Part shown: in pieces, positions 1-5,992 of the stretch | How the letters are laid out: the number at the start of each line of letters is the position of its first letter | Numbering within the stretch: the first letter of the stretch is position 1 | From: Rickettsiales bacterium | GTDB taxonomy: Bacteria > Pseudomonadota > Alphaproteobacteria > Rickettsiales > Anaplasmataceae | Direction of reading: 5' to 3' | NCBI GenBank assembly: GCA_031281335.1 | Contig: JAITFM010000116.1 | Location: 1-9,557, forward strand | Length of the DNA stretch: 9,557 nucleotides | Made by a program: the position numbers and the translations under genes | Notes under the pieces: model-generated | What the model saw: the letters and a program-made list of their open reading frames with translations, nothing else | Told to the model about the DNA's origin: nothing | Database searches by the model: none

Positions 1-155
1 AAACTTCTGGTTTTTACCCATACAAGCTGAAACGCGCTTATAAGTCGTTTAAGACATCACCCAACGCCGGATTTTAAAATAGAGAGTGGAATAACTAGCT
101 ACCTCGGGGTTTTATTGTCTTTTTCTTCTGCCTGGTAAATTTCTTAAATATTATA
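1..155 (+). repeat. Dispersed intergenic repeat, copy A (cut by window edge)
   Basis: Reading the plus strand, this stretch matches the reverse complement of about 8461-8601. Shared blocks include AAACTTCTGGTTTT, AACGCGCTTATAAGTCGTTT followed by AAGACA, ACTAGCT.CCTC.G.GTTTT, TTGTCTTTTT and TGGTAAATTTCTTAA, all in the same order. Weaker similarity (GCATAAAAACGCCAA) may carry the match to about 225. The copy begins inside the element at base 1, so its left end is outside the window. The two copies are inverted relative to each other. No ORF is supported here. The family is inferred to be a Wolbachia-type dispersed intergenic repeat. Confidence 0.8.
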
Positions 156-292
156 GCTTAGACTAGTTGCGCTTAAAAGCAGCTAAATTGCAGCGTTTAA
201 GGCATAAAAACGCCAATACTGAAAATAAATACCGACCAGGGCTTCTTTTGCTTTTTTTTTTCGTTTGGTAAATTTCTTAAATATTGATAGCT
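133..292 (+). repeat. Direct repeat pair, about 26 nt, within gene-free left end
   Basis: TGGTAAATTTCTTAAATATT followed by ATAGCT occurs at 133-158 and again at 266-292, differing by one inserted G. A third, shorter relative lies inverted at 8462-8478. The DNA between the copies is T-rich, including a run of ten T at 252-261, and shows no coding potential. It looks like a decayed duplication of the end of the dispersed repeat rather than a functional site. Confidence 0.75.
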
Positions 293-307
293 AAGAAAAT
301 TTAGGTT

Positions 308-355
308 AAATAAATGTTGCAATTCATGAACGAACATTTATTTTTACAATAAATG
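308..355. repeat. Overlapping alternative hairpins
   Basis: AAATAAATGTT (308-318) pairs perfectly with AACATTTATTT (333-343). The same central arm, CATTTATT (335-342), also pairs perfectly with AATAAATG (348-355). The two hairpins are mutually exclusive because they share the middle arm. The region is A/T-rich, lies between two repeat blocks, and has no adjacent gene start that would make it an obvious attenuator. Confidence 0.6.
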
Positions 356-380
356 GTGTCATCCCAGCATCCCTTCTTCT

Positions 381-502
381 GTCATCCCAGCGCGTGACGC
401 TGGGATCTAATTAACGAGGGTCTACTTCAGTGATCCTATGATTTTTGACCATAGGATCCAATCTAAAAAGGCCTGGATTCCAGCGTCACGCGCTGGAATG
501 AC
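381..502. repeat. MITE-like palindromic element with three stem-loops
   Basis: Three perfect 9-bp stem-loops lie in a row: ATCCCAGCG (384-392) with CGCTGGGAT (398-406); GATCCTATG (432-440) with CATAGGATC (450-458); and ATTCCAGCG (477-485) with CGCTGGAAT (491-499). The outer two are also inverted copies of each other: 381-407 matches the reverse complement of 476-502 at 25 of 27 bases. The whole element is therefore a 122-bp nested palindrome centred near 442. No transposase is present, so if mobile it would be non-autonomous. This hairpin type is, to my knowledge, common between Wolbachia genes. Confidence 0.8.
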
Positions 503-532
503 AAGAAAAGTGTACCTACAAGAAAGGTGCGC

Positions 533-556
533 GGAATGACATGTGGAGTGTCATCC
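533..556. repeat. Short hairpin just past the 3' end of the 476-aa gene
   Basis: GGAATGACA (533-541) and TGTCATCC (549-556) are complementary apart from one extra base. On the minus strand this would fold about 8 nt after the stop codon of the 564-1994 gene. There is no following T-run, so it is not a classic intrinsic terminator. The sequence resembles an end of the 381-502 palindrome family and is probably a fragment of it. Confidence 0.45.
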
Positions 557-563
557 AAATAAC

Positions 564-1994
564 TTAAATCCAATCCCAAGAAAGTGGTTCATTTTCGTTG
601 GTTGGAATATCAAAGACTGGTTTTGACATTACGCCTCTTACAGCGCCTTGGAAACTCTGATCTTCAGCATTAGCCTGAATTTTAGTACCATTTTTGAAAT
701 CGGGGATTTGTGCAAGTTGTTCCCCTAATGTTTTATTATCAGTACTTTTAACATCCAACACCGCTGTTCCTAATTTACCTTTATTTGTATCATTCAGTAA
801 TTGAGTAGCTACACCATCGTGTAAAACTTTTTTACCTGCTACAGCATCTTGTAAGGCTTTAAGGTTTGCTAAAGTGCTTGTTACAGCACCTCGAAATCCC
901 TCATCAGCTACTACAGCTGTTTTTAAGGCTAAATTGCCTGCTACAGATGTTTGAAAGGTTTCATTACCTGCAAGGGCTGTTTCCAGTGTAGGATTAGCGC
1001 CATCTTTTTTTACATCCAATACCGCTGTTGCTAATGTAGTTTTATTATCATCATCAAGTAATTGAGTAGCTACATCTGATGCAGTTGCTGACCCTAGGCC
1101 TTCACCCTCTAGGAAGGCTTTTGCTGTTTTTACACCCTTATTATTATAATTTGCTTCCTTTGTGGTATCACTGAAGGCTTTTCCAAATTCCTCCACTAAA
1201 ATTGATTTTTTGCCATCTTTTGCACCAAGTATAGCTCCTGCGACATCTTTGTCTGCTGCTTTTTCTTTAAGAACTGATGTACCAGATGTGCCGCTTCCGA
1301 CGGTAAGTATTGCAGTTGCGAGTTCTTTTGTGGCATTTGAACCATTAGTTTTGACAAAAGAAGATTTTTCGGCTAAGAAATCTTTAGCTGTCTTTAGACT
1401 ACTAGGGGTCTCAGAATTACCATATACTTTTTCAGTAGTCTCATCAGTTTTCTCAAGAAATGTCCCTAATTTCTCCACTAAAATCGATTTTTTGCCAGCT
1501 TGATCTGATGTTGCACTAAGTACTTTCTCTGCAAAGTCTTTGTCAATATTGGTACCATCTTTTTTAGCAAACTTGCCTCCTAGTTTAGTCTCAGCGATGT
1601 TTTTATTTGAGTTAGTAGGATCTGTCGCATCAAATATAGCTTCAGCAACAGGCTTTTTTGCCGCTTCCTCTGCAAGAATTGTTTGACTATTAGGAGTGTC
1701 AGCGTTCTTTGTAGCAAACAATTTACCTATAATATTGCCAAGACTATTTATTTTGGATGCCTTTGTATCATCTGCTCCTTGATATTCGAACGCTACTGTG
1801 TTCAGCAGGGTACTTAATAGAGTACCTAACTCGATATCCTCACTAACAGATAGTTTAGAAGCAGATGAAGCATCCAGAATATATTTGTTACCTCCACCGT
1901 CTTCGTAAACTATAATTTTAGCTTCACTTAGATCTTTTGTATTAGTTGCTTTATCTTTTTTAAAACTCAAACCAGCCGGCATATCACTCTCCAT
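564..1994 (-). CDS. Unrecognised repeat-containing, Lys/Thr/Ala-rich protein, 476 aa
   Basis: I do not recognise this protein. It has no cysteine, one histidine, two arginines and many Lys, Thr, Ala, Asp and Asn; tryptophans occur only in the last four residues (LSWDWI). There is no signal peptide or membrane segment. Two kinds of internal repeat are visible: residues 167-209 and 261-297 both run from GKKSILVE to TAK.FL, and residues 307-329 and 394-416 both read VATQLL.D.NK..L.TAVLDVK. Residues 340-400 have a short hydrophobic period (FQTSV, LKTAV, FRGAV, LQDAV). The repeats keep reading frame and are visible in DNA, consistent with selection on an expressed protein. ATG 1994 has no Shine-Dalgarno; GGAGAG four bases before the fifth codon (ATG at 1982) suggests translation could begin there. 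It stands alone between palindromic repeats. A helical surface or secreted host-interaction protein, loosely like Anaplasmataceae tandem-repeat proteins, is only a guess. Confidence 0.8.
   Translation of the reverse strand: MESDMPAGLSFKKDKATNTKDLSEAKIIVYEDGGGNKYILDASSASKLSVSEDIELGTLLSTLLNTVAFEYQGADDTKASKINSLGNIIGKLFATKNADTPNSQTILAEEAAKKPVAEAIFDATDPTNSNKNIAETKLGGKFAKKDGTNIDKDFAEKVLSATSDQAGKKSILVEKLGTFLEKTDETTEKVYGNSETPSSLKTAKDFLAEKSSFVKTNGSNATKELATAILTVGSGTSGTSVLKEKAADKDVAGAILGAKDGKKSILVEEFGKAFSDTTKEANYNNKGVKTAKAFLEGEGLGSATASDVATQLLDDDNKTTLATAVLDVKKDGANPTLETALAGNETFQTSVAGNLALKTAVVADEGFRGAVTSTLANLKALQDAVAGKKVLHDGVATQLLNDTNKGKLGTAVLDVKSTDNKTLGEQLAQIPDFKNGTKIQANAEDQSFQGAVRGVMSKPVFDIPTNENEPLSWDWI
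751..1074 (-). repeat. In-frame internal repeat B of the 476-aa gene
   Basis: Two DNA segments recur 261 bp (exactly 87 codons) apart. The 24-nt segment 751-774 matches 1012-1035 with two mismatches. The 18-nt segment AGTAATTGAGTAGCTACA is identical at 796-813 and 1057-1074. They encode the two VATQLL...TAVLDVK blocks. The nucleotide identity suggests a fairly recent duplication or gene conversion within the gene. Confidence 0.8.
1191..1497 (-). repeat. In-frame internal repeat A of the 476-aa gene
   Basis: The 25-nt segments 1191-1215 and 1473-1497 are identical except for one base and lie 282 bp (94 codons) apart. They encode the two GKKSILVE motifs at residues 167-174 and 261-268. Downstream protein similarity (TAKDFLAEK against TAKAFLEGE) shows that the duplicated unit was longer, with its remaining nucleotides diverged. 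Confidence 0.8.
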
Positions 1995-2049
1995 TAATTA
2001 TAAAAAACCATAAGATGCATGAAAAAAGTGTAATTTCCTTAAATGCTAG

Positions 2050-2077
2050 ATTTTACATAAGTCCCTTTGTCATTCAA
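2050..2077 (-). promoter_or_regulatory. Possible sigma70-type promoter for the 476-aa gene
   Basis: On the minus strand TTGAAT (2077-2072), a 16-nt spacer and TAAAAT (2055-2050) form a plausible -35/-10 pair. It would start transcription near 2043, about 50 nt before ATG 1994. The -35 box overlaps the left arm of the 2065-2119 inverted repeat, so the repeat may have supplied part of the promoter. A competing TATAAT lies only two bases before ATG 1994, with a weak TTTTCA 17 nt upstream of it. A-T richness makes chance matches common. Confidence 0.3.
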
Positions 2078-2119
2078 GTAGTCTAGGAGATATAAGTGTC
2101 ACGCGCTGGAATGACAAAG
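2065..2119. repeat. Inverted repeat, remnant of the palindromic element family
   Basis: CTTTGTCATTC (2065-2075) and GAATGACAAAG (2109-2119) are perfect 11-bp inverted arms. The right arm follows GTCACGCGCTG (2098-2108), which is shared with the 381-502 element. A further fragment, GTGTCATCCCATCC, follows at 2127-2140. The 476-aa gene is thus bracketed on both sides by members of one palindromic family. Confidence 0.7.
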
Positions 2120-2212
2120 TTATGGGTGTCATCCCATCCGTCCTTTGTATAGTGGAAACAGTATATATAAAGCCTACTAACGCTTATATTTCTGTAAAGC
2201 AAAAAATTTTAG

Positions 2213-2289
2213 TGGGGCGAGCGACCAGGATCGAACTGGCGACATTCAGTACCACAAACCGACGCTCTGCCAACTGAGCTACGCCCGCC
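2213..2289 (-). tRNA. tRNA-His (anticodon GTG)
   Basis: The minus strand folds into a full cloverleaf. The acceptor stem GCGGGCG (2288-2282) pairs with CGCTCGC (2223-2217), including one G-T pair. The D arm is GCTC...GAGC. The anticodon stem is TCGGT/ACTGA with loop TTGTGGT, giving anticodon GTG at 2255-2253, which reads CAC and CAT. The T arm is GCCAG-TTCGATC-CTGGT. An extra G at 2289 faces the discriminator C at 2216, the -1 G identity element of bacterial tRNA-His. CCA is encoded at 2215-2213. It reads in the same direction as ffh upstream, but more than 200 bases separate them. Confidence 0.95.
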
Positions 2290-2351
2290 AAAGTATAAAA
2301 TTTCTGATACATCAGCACAGAAAGTATAAAATTTCTAACATACCAGCGCAA
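2290..2351. repeat. 31-nt tandem duplication upstream of tRNA-His
   Basis: Bases 2290-2320 and 2321-2351 are adjacent copies with 25 of 31 positions identical. The first 16 bases, AAAGTATAAAATTTCT, are unchanged. On the minus strand each copy ends in AGAAATTTTATACTTT, so a -10-like TATACT is duplicated directly before the tRNA 5' end. The duplication may have moved or doubled the tRNA promoter. Confidence 0.65.
2323..2351 (-). promoter_or_regulatory. Possible promoter of tRNA-His
   Basis: TATACT (2328-2323, minus strand) is five of six to the -10 consensus. A weak TTGCGC (2351-2346) stands 17 nt upstream. Transcription would begin near 2316, giving a 5' leader of about 27 nt for RNase P removal. 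The other TATACT copy touches the tRNA and is too close to serve. The -35 match is poor, so this is tentative. Confidence 0.25.
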
Positions 2352-2416
2352 AAAGTCAATTGACTATTTAAGTAGATTCTTTTATTTCAAACTGTATTAT
2401 AGTTATATGTAAAATG

Positions 2417-2444
2417 GTGGGGTTCCTAAGATGTACAGCCCCAC
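2417..2444. repeat. GC-rich hairpin between ffh and tRNA-His
   Basis: GTGGGG (2417-2422) and CCCCAC (2439-2444) form a 6-bp stem with a 16-nt loop, about 60 nt after the ffh stop codon. No T-run follows on the minus strand, so termination is unproven. Just before the hairpin on the minus strand is AAAGGAGGAATT (2456-2445), an unusually good Shine-Dalgarno-like sequence for this window, placed before a GTG that opens only a 13-codon frame (2444-2403). Confidence 0.4.
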
Positions 2445-2504
2445 AATTCCTCCTTTGATGGTGTTTTTTCTCACACTTTGTCATACTTTCTGGGACCAAA
2501 CTCT

Positions 2505-3848
2505 CTACTTTCTGCTTAGCATATCCATCAAATCAGATTCTTTGAGTTTGCTGTGGTCGACTTTGCTGAATTTGTTTACCATCGTGCTCATTTGGTTATA
2601 TTGCTTAACTAAGAGATTAACATCCGGCACACTCGTTCCAGAACCTTTTGCAATTCTAAGCCTCCTCTTGCCATTTAGAATATCTGGATTTCGCCTTTCT
2701 TTTTCAGTCATCGAATTTATGATAGCTATATATTTTTTCACTTTGCTATCATCTGGCACTCCGCTACTTAGCTTTTTTGTAAACGAGCTTGGGATGAACT
2801 TCATTATATTGCTGATGCCATCCATTTTATTCAGAGTTTTTAGCATTCCTACCAAATCATTCAGGTCAAATTTACCTTTTTTTACTTTCTTTTGCAGTTT
2901 ATCGATTTCTTCCTGACCAACAATTTCGGCAGCTCTTTCAACCAACGAGACGACATCACCCATATCAAGTATCCTTTTTGCGATTCTATCTGGGTAAAAG
3001 TCATCGAGGTTACTTAGCTTTTCACCACAAGCAATGAATTTAATTGGGCAGTTGGTTGTCATTTTCATAGAGAGGGCAGCACCACCACGTGCATCGCCAT
3101 CAATACGAGTGAGAATAATACCAGTCACGCCTATTGTCTCATTGAATGATTTGGCAATATTCACTGCATCTTGGCCGATCATCGCATCGGCTACTAAAAT
3201 AACTTCTGCAGGTGAGGCTATTTCTTTCACCGCTTTCAATTCATTCATCATATTTTCGTCGATATGAAGCCTACCCGCGGTATCTAGTATCAATACATCA
3301 TAGTTATCGTTCTTTGCTGCTGCCAGTGCCCTTTTTGTAATTGCAATAGGCTTTTCATCTATCGCTATAGGTAAGGTTTGTACGTCTATTTGTTTACCGA
3401 GCACCTCAAGCTGTTTCTGGGCAGCCGGCCTGTAAATATCCAAAGAGGCAAGCATTACTTTTTTCTTCTGTTTTTTTAGCTTTAAAGCAAGCTTTCCTGA
3501 GGTGGTTGTTTTACCTGCACCTTGCAAACCCACCATCATAATTATAGCAGGAGGTTTAACTGCGAGATTTAAATCACTTTTTTCCGGTCCGAGAATTGCA
3601 ACTAAATTATCCTGCACAATTTTGATTATCATTTGTGCTGGAGAAACACTTTTTATGACTTTTTCCCCTATGACCTTATCTTTAATGTCATTGATGAATT
3701 TTTTTGCAACTTCAAGCGAAACATCAGCTTCAATTAGGGCTATACGTATTTCACGCATAGCAAGGCTGAAGTCATCTTCGGAAATGATTGACTTTCCCCT
3801 GAGCTTGTTGAATACAGAATTTAAACTCTCGGTTAATGATTTAAACAT
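2505..3848 (-). CDS. ffh: Signal recognition particle GTPase Ffh
   Basis: Ffh binds 4.5S RNA and signal sequences emerging from the ribosome. Through paired GTP hydrolysis with FtsY it delivers the nascent chain to the SecYEG translocon at the inner membrane. The protein has 447 residues, the usual length. The N domain is about 1-95 and the G domain about 96-300. The P-loop GLQGAGKTT is at 107-115, DIYRPAA at 137-143, DTAGR at 189-193, and TRIDGDARGG at 247-256, with Arg where many bacteria have Lys (TKLD), a variant I recall from alphaproteobacteria. FIACGEKLSNLDDFYPDRIA spans 271-290. The methionine-rich M domain carries the RNA-binding region RRLRIAKGSGTSVPDVN (395-411). The ATG start overlaps the end of the upstream antiporter-like gene by 16 bp, so the two are probably co-transcribed with coupled translation; no Shine-Dalgarno is visible. 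The gene for 4.5S RNA is not in this window. Confidence 0.97.
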   Translation of the reverse strand: MFKSLTESLNSVFNKLRGKSIISEDDFSLAMREIRIALIEADVSLEVAKKFINDIKDKVIGEKVIKSVSPAQMIIKIVQDNLVAILGPEKSDLNLAVKPPAIIMMVGLQGAGKTTTSGKLALKLKKQKKKVMLASLDIYRPAAQKQLEVLGKQIDVQTLPIAIDEKPIAITKRALAAAKNDNYDVLILDTAGRLHIDENMMNELKAVKEIASPAEVILVADAMIGQDAVNIAKSFNETIGVTGIILTRIDGDARGGAALSMKMTTNCPIKFIACGEKLSNLDDFYPDRIAKRILDMGDVVSLVERAAEIVGQEEIDKLQKKVKKGKFDLNDLVGMLKTLNKMDGISNIMKFIPSSFTKKLSSGVPDDSKVKKYIAIINSMTEKERRNPDILNGKRRLRIAKGSGTSVPDVNLLVKQYNQMSTMVNKFSKVDHSKLKESDLMDMLSRK

Positions 3849-5392
3849 AACAGTACTAGTAGAACACTCATCAAAAAAAGAGAAGAAGCTGAAACGAAAC
3901 TCACTGAGTTATAACTTAGCACTTCTTTAAGTTTAGTAGTATTATTAGAGTATAGACTGACAAGCGAATTAGTCAAGTTTTGCAGTGCGCTAGCAGACAT
4001 CTTTCTCATTTTGAAAACTAATTTATTGAACAGTGAAACAACGTAGGGTATGAGAGCTCTGAAAATCCAGTCGATATCCATTTTAAAATTTATTCTTGGC
4101 AGAAATAACTTGCGTAAGGGGATAAACAACAAGGTGGCACATAGTAATGAACTAAATTGCGACCAGATATTTTGTGTGTTGTACGCAAGATTAAAAATCG
4201 CAGGTTTGTTGTAAATAGGTAAATAAGGATTGCCAACAATTACGCATATAAATGCTAAAATAATCATGACTATTTCCCCCCCTTCCTCTGCTGAAGGTTT
4301 TGACTTGCTTTTGGCAATAAATATGTAGTAAAGAAATTTAAGTCCCACGCTTAGATAGAGCAATAAATTCAGAATTTTGTGTAAGTTTTCGTACAATTCT
4401 AAATCAGTACCATTCATTTTAATTTCAGCTGCAATGTATGATTTGCTAATAAATCCAGCAGTTCCAGGAAATGCAGCCATTGTGAGTATTGCGATCAAAG
4501 CATACATTCCTTCTACTGACATGAGTTTGCTCGCTCTATTAAAATTCACCACTTTTGTCCGCAAGATAATCGTGTTGGCAACAGCAATGAGCAATAGTTG
4601 GTAGGCAATGGAAAAAATTATGTTGAGAGCAAGTAGTAGTACAGCATTTTCCAAGCGGCTAAGCAGACTCCCTGTCATAATTAATATGCCCATTTGCCCT
4701 ACAACATTGTAGGCTAAAAACCTACGGATGTTTTGTTCAAGGGAAGCAAATATAATACCATAAATAGCAGTGATAGCGCCCAAGAATGCTAATATTTCAG
4801 CATAATCTTGCCAAAGGTTGTAAGTATGCAGGAGTGCTACTAAAAAAGAAACCTTGGTAGTAAATAGGGAAAGGTATGACGCACCATGTAATGATGCAGC
4901 AGGGTATGTATCAACAACCCAGAATGAAAAAGGGAAACAAGCGCAATTTATTAATAGACCTATGATTATCAGATTAGAACTTTGGGTTGCTAACCCTGCT
5001 GTTAGTACAACCCCAACGAAAAAGTGTACGCAAGCATACCTTACTGCAGGTCCATTATCTTTGCTGCCGGCTGCGATAATAAAAGATGCACTGATGGCCA
5101 TTAATTCACAGAATATCACAGCCAATGTTATCTGCTTAGATAATATTGCACACAATGAACTGATAGTATAAGCAAAAAAGGATAGCATTTCCGAAAAGCT
5201 TAAATTTTTTGCTGGTAGAACAATTAGAAATGCAGCTAATAAAAAAGATATCAATATGATGCGAAAAGATAAATCAAAATTTAGAACAGGATAAGACCAA
5301 TTCAATGTGGTGTCCAAATTCTCAGGTAAATTTAGTACTACAACTACTAATATAGATAGCAGAAATAACAGCGAAAATTTATAAGGTTGCAC
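3833..5392 (-). CDS. MrpD/NuoN/NuoM-family proton-translocating membrane subunit
   Basis: This 519-residue protein belongs to the family shared by complex I antiporter-like subunits (NuoL, NuoM, NuoN) and Mrp cation/proton antiporter subunits (MrpA, MrpD). They move protons or Na+ across the inner membrane. Hydrophobic helices run almost throughout, about 14 in number. Family marks visible here are a glutamate in an early helix (FCELMAIS, Glu96), a mid-protein lysine (Lys180 in LFTTKVSF), RRFLAYNVVGQMG (223-235) and FPGTAGFISK (308-317). The tail has MDIDWIFRA (438-446), like the terminal region of some Mrp/NuoL relatives. The start is GTG; an in-frame TAA sits six bases upstream and the next Met is residue 69, so GTG is the best choice. 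No other nuo or mrp gene is adjacent, which makes it an orphan subunit. MrpD-like fits best, but NuoN-like cannot be excluded. Its 3' end overlaps ffh. Confidence 0.85.
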   Translation of the reverse strand: MQPYKFSLLFLLSILVVVVLNLPENLDTTLNWSYPVLNFDLSFRIILISFLLAAFLIVLPAKNLSFSEMLSFFAYTISSLCAILSKQITLAVIFCELMAISASFIIAAGSKDNGPAVRYACVHFFVGVVLTAGLATQSSNLIIIGLLINCACFPFSFWVVDTYPAASLHGASYLSLFTTKVSFLVALLHTYNLWQDYAEILAFLGAITAIYGIIFASLEQNIRRFLAYNVVGQMGILIMTGSLLSRLENAVLLLALNIIFSIAYQLLLIAVANTIILRTKVVNFNRASKLMSVEGMYALIAILTMAAFPGTAGFISKSYIAAEIKMNGTDLELYENLHKILNLLLYLSVGLKFLYYIFIAKSKSKPSAEEGGEIVMIILAFICVIVGNPYLPIYNKPAIFNLAYNTQNIWSQFSSLLCATLLFIPLRKLFLPRINFKMDIDWIFRALIPYVVSLFNKLVFKMRKMSASALQNLTNSLVSLYSNNTTKLKEVLSYNSVSFVSASSLFLMSVLLVLLCLNH

Positions 5393-5415
5393 GACAATTT
5401 AAGTCAATATGGTTT

Positions 5416-5444
5416 ATACTATCTCAATGAATAAATAAAATCAA
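5416..5444 (-). promoter_or_regulatory. Possible promoter for the antiporter-like gene and ffh
   Basis: On the minus strand TTGATT (5444-5439) and TAGTAT (5421-5416) are separated by 17 nt. Transcription would start near 5409, leaving about 17 nt of leader before GTG 5392. Each box matches consensus at four of six positions. No Shine-Dalgarno lies in the short leader. This is the best-placed pair I can find in front of the two-gene unit. Confidence 0.3.
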
Positions 5445-5501
5445 TTTACATGTATTAACCACTAATTAAACTAATTATCATATAATTATATCAGGGTTAG
5501 G

Positions 5502-5548
5502 GGGTTACAGGAACCCGGTCAGATTAGGTTTTTAATCTAACCTGACCG
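5502..5548. repeat. Two adjacent stem-loops
   Basis: GGGTT (5502-5506) pairs with AACCC (5512-5516) around a 5-nt loop. Immediately after, CGGTCAGATTAG (5516-5527) pairs with CTAACCTGACCG (5537-5548), 12 bp with one mismatch and a 9-nt loop. The two hairpins share base 5516. No T-run follows on either strand, so this is not a standard terminator. It would be in the far upstream region of the antiporter-like gene. Confidence 0.65.
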
Positions 5549-5601
5549 ATAGCTTTAATAGTGAGGTAAGCCTTAATATAACACGTCCAATTTATAGTAC
5601 T

Positions 5602-5641
5602 ACATTCGTGCATAATCTATTTGAAATTTGTGCACGAGTGT
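5602..5641. repeat. Inverted repeat with 18-nt loop
   Basis: ACATTCGTGCA (5602-5612) and TGCACGAGTGT (5631-5641) are inverted arms of 11 bp with a single mismatch. The 7-bp core TCGTGCA/TGCACGA is perfect. No gene starts nearby on either side. It could be an RNA hairpin or a decayed repeat. Confidence 0.6.
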
Positions 5642-5729
5642 TAGTAAATTATTTACTTTTTGAAATAAAGCTCAGCATTAATTTTTTACGGTTAGCACAA
5701 AACTAGTTATTTCCTTATTTTATATTACC

Positions 5730-5753
5730 ATGCTATAATATCTATTATAGCAT
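5730..5753. repeat. Perfect 24-bp palindrome
   Basis: ATGCTATAATA (5730-5740) and TATTATAGCAT (5743-5753) are perfect inverted 11-bp arms around a 2-nt centre. The near-zero loop favours a duplex-DNA site, such as binding of a dimeric protein, over an RNA hairpin. It contains a TATAAT hexamer on the plus strand (5734-5739). It lies about 260 bp upstream of the promoter of the 6056 gene, rather far for an operator. A weaker inverted pair, AATATG/CATATT, follows at 5766-5787. Confidence 0.7.
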
Positions 5754-5992
5754 AAAGTTATTAATAATATGTATATTTTAGCATATTAGATGAAGGTTCA
5801 GTCTGACAGCCTGGCATCATCCAAGTAGCTGGCATCCAAGAAATTTTGCTTGTAAGTAAGCGCGCTGAGTTAGTGAACGTAAAAGTAGCGAATCTTGTGT
5901 TACGCTGGCTAGGTTTTCCCACGCCATACGGTTTTTTGAATCGTCGGCTAGTTACATTTACTGTTATATAACTTAATAATTAAGTATTTTCA

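Noticed and set aside
361..510. CRISPR array
   Set aside because: The repeats are palindromic and inverted, not direct repeats separated by unique spacers of even size, and no cas gene is present.
1..563. Insertion sequence remnant with transposase
   Set aside because: No frame in this stretch encodes transposase motifs; only repeats and T-rich DNA are present.
1162..1503. 113-codon plus-strand frame
   Set aside because: It is antisense to the repetitive 476-aa gene; its open length follows from the biased composition of that gene, and it has no promoter or ribosome site.
2431..2916. 161-codon plus-strand frame opposite ffh
   Set aside because: It is antisense to the highly conserved M domain of Ffh. 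Its hydrophobic look arises from the reverse complement of Lys/Asp/Glu-rich codons.
5494..5550. 4.5S SRP RNA gene near ffh
   Set aside because: The hairpins here lack the conserved apical domain with its GGAA-type tetraloop and asymmetric internal loop, and the stems are not continuous.
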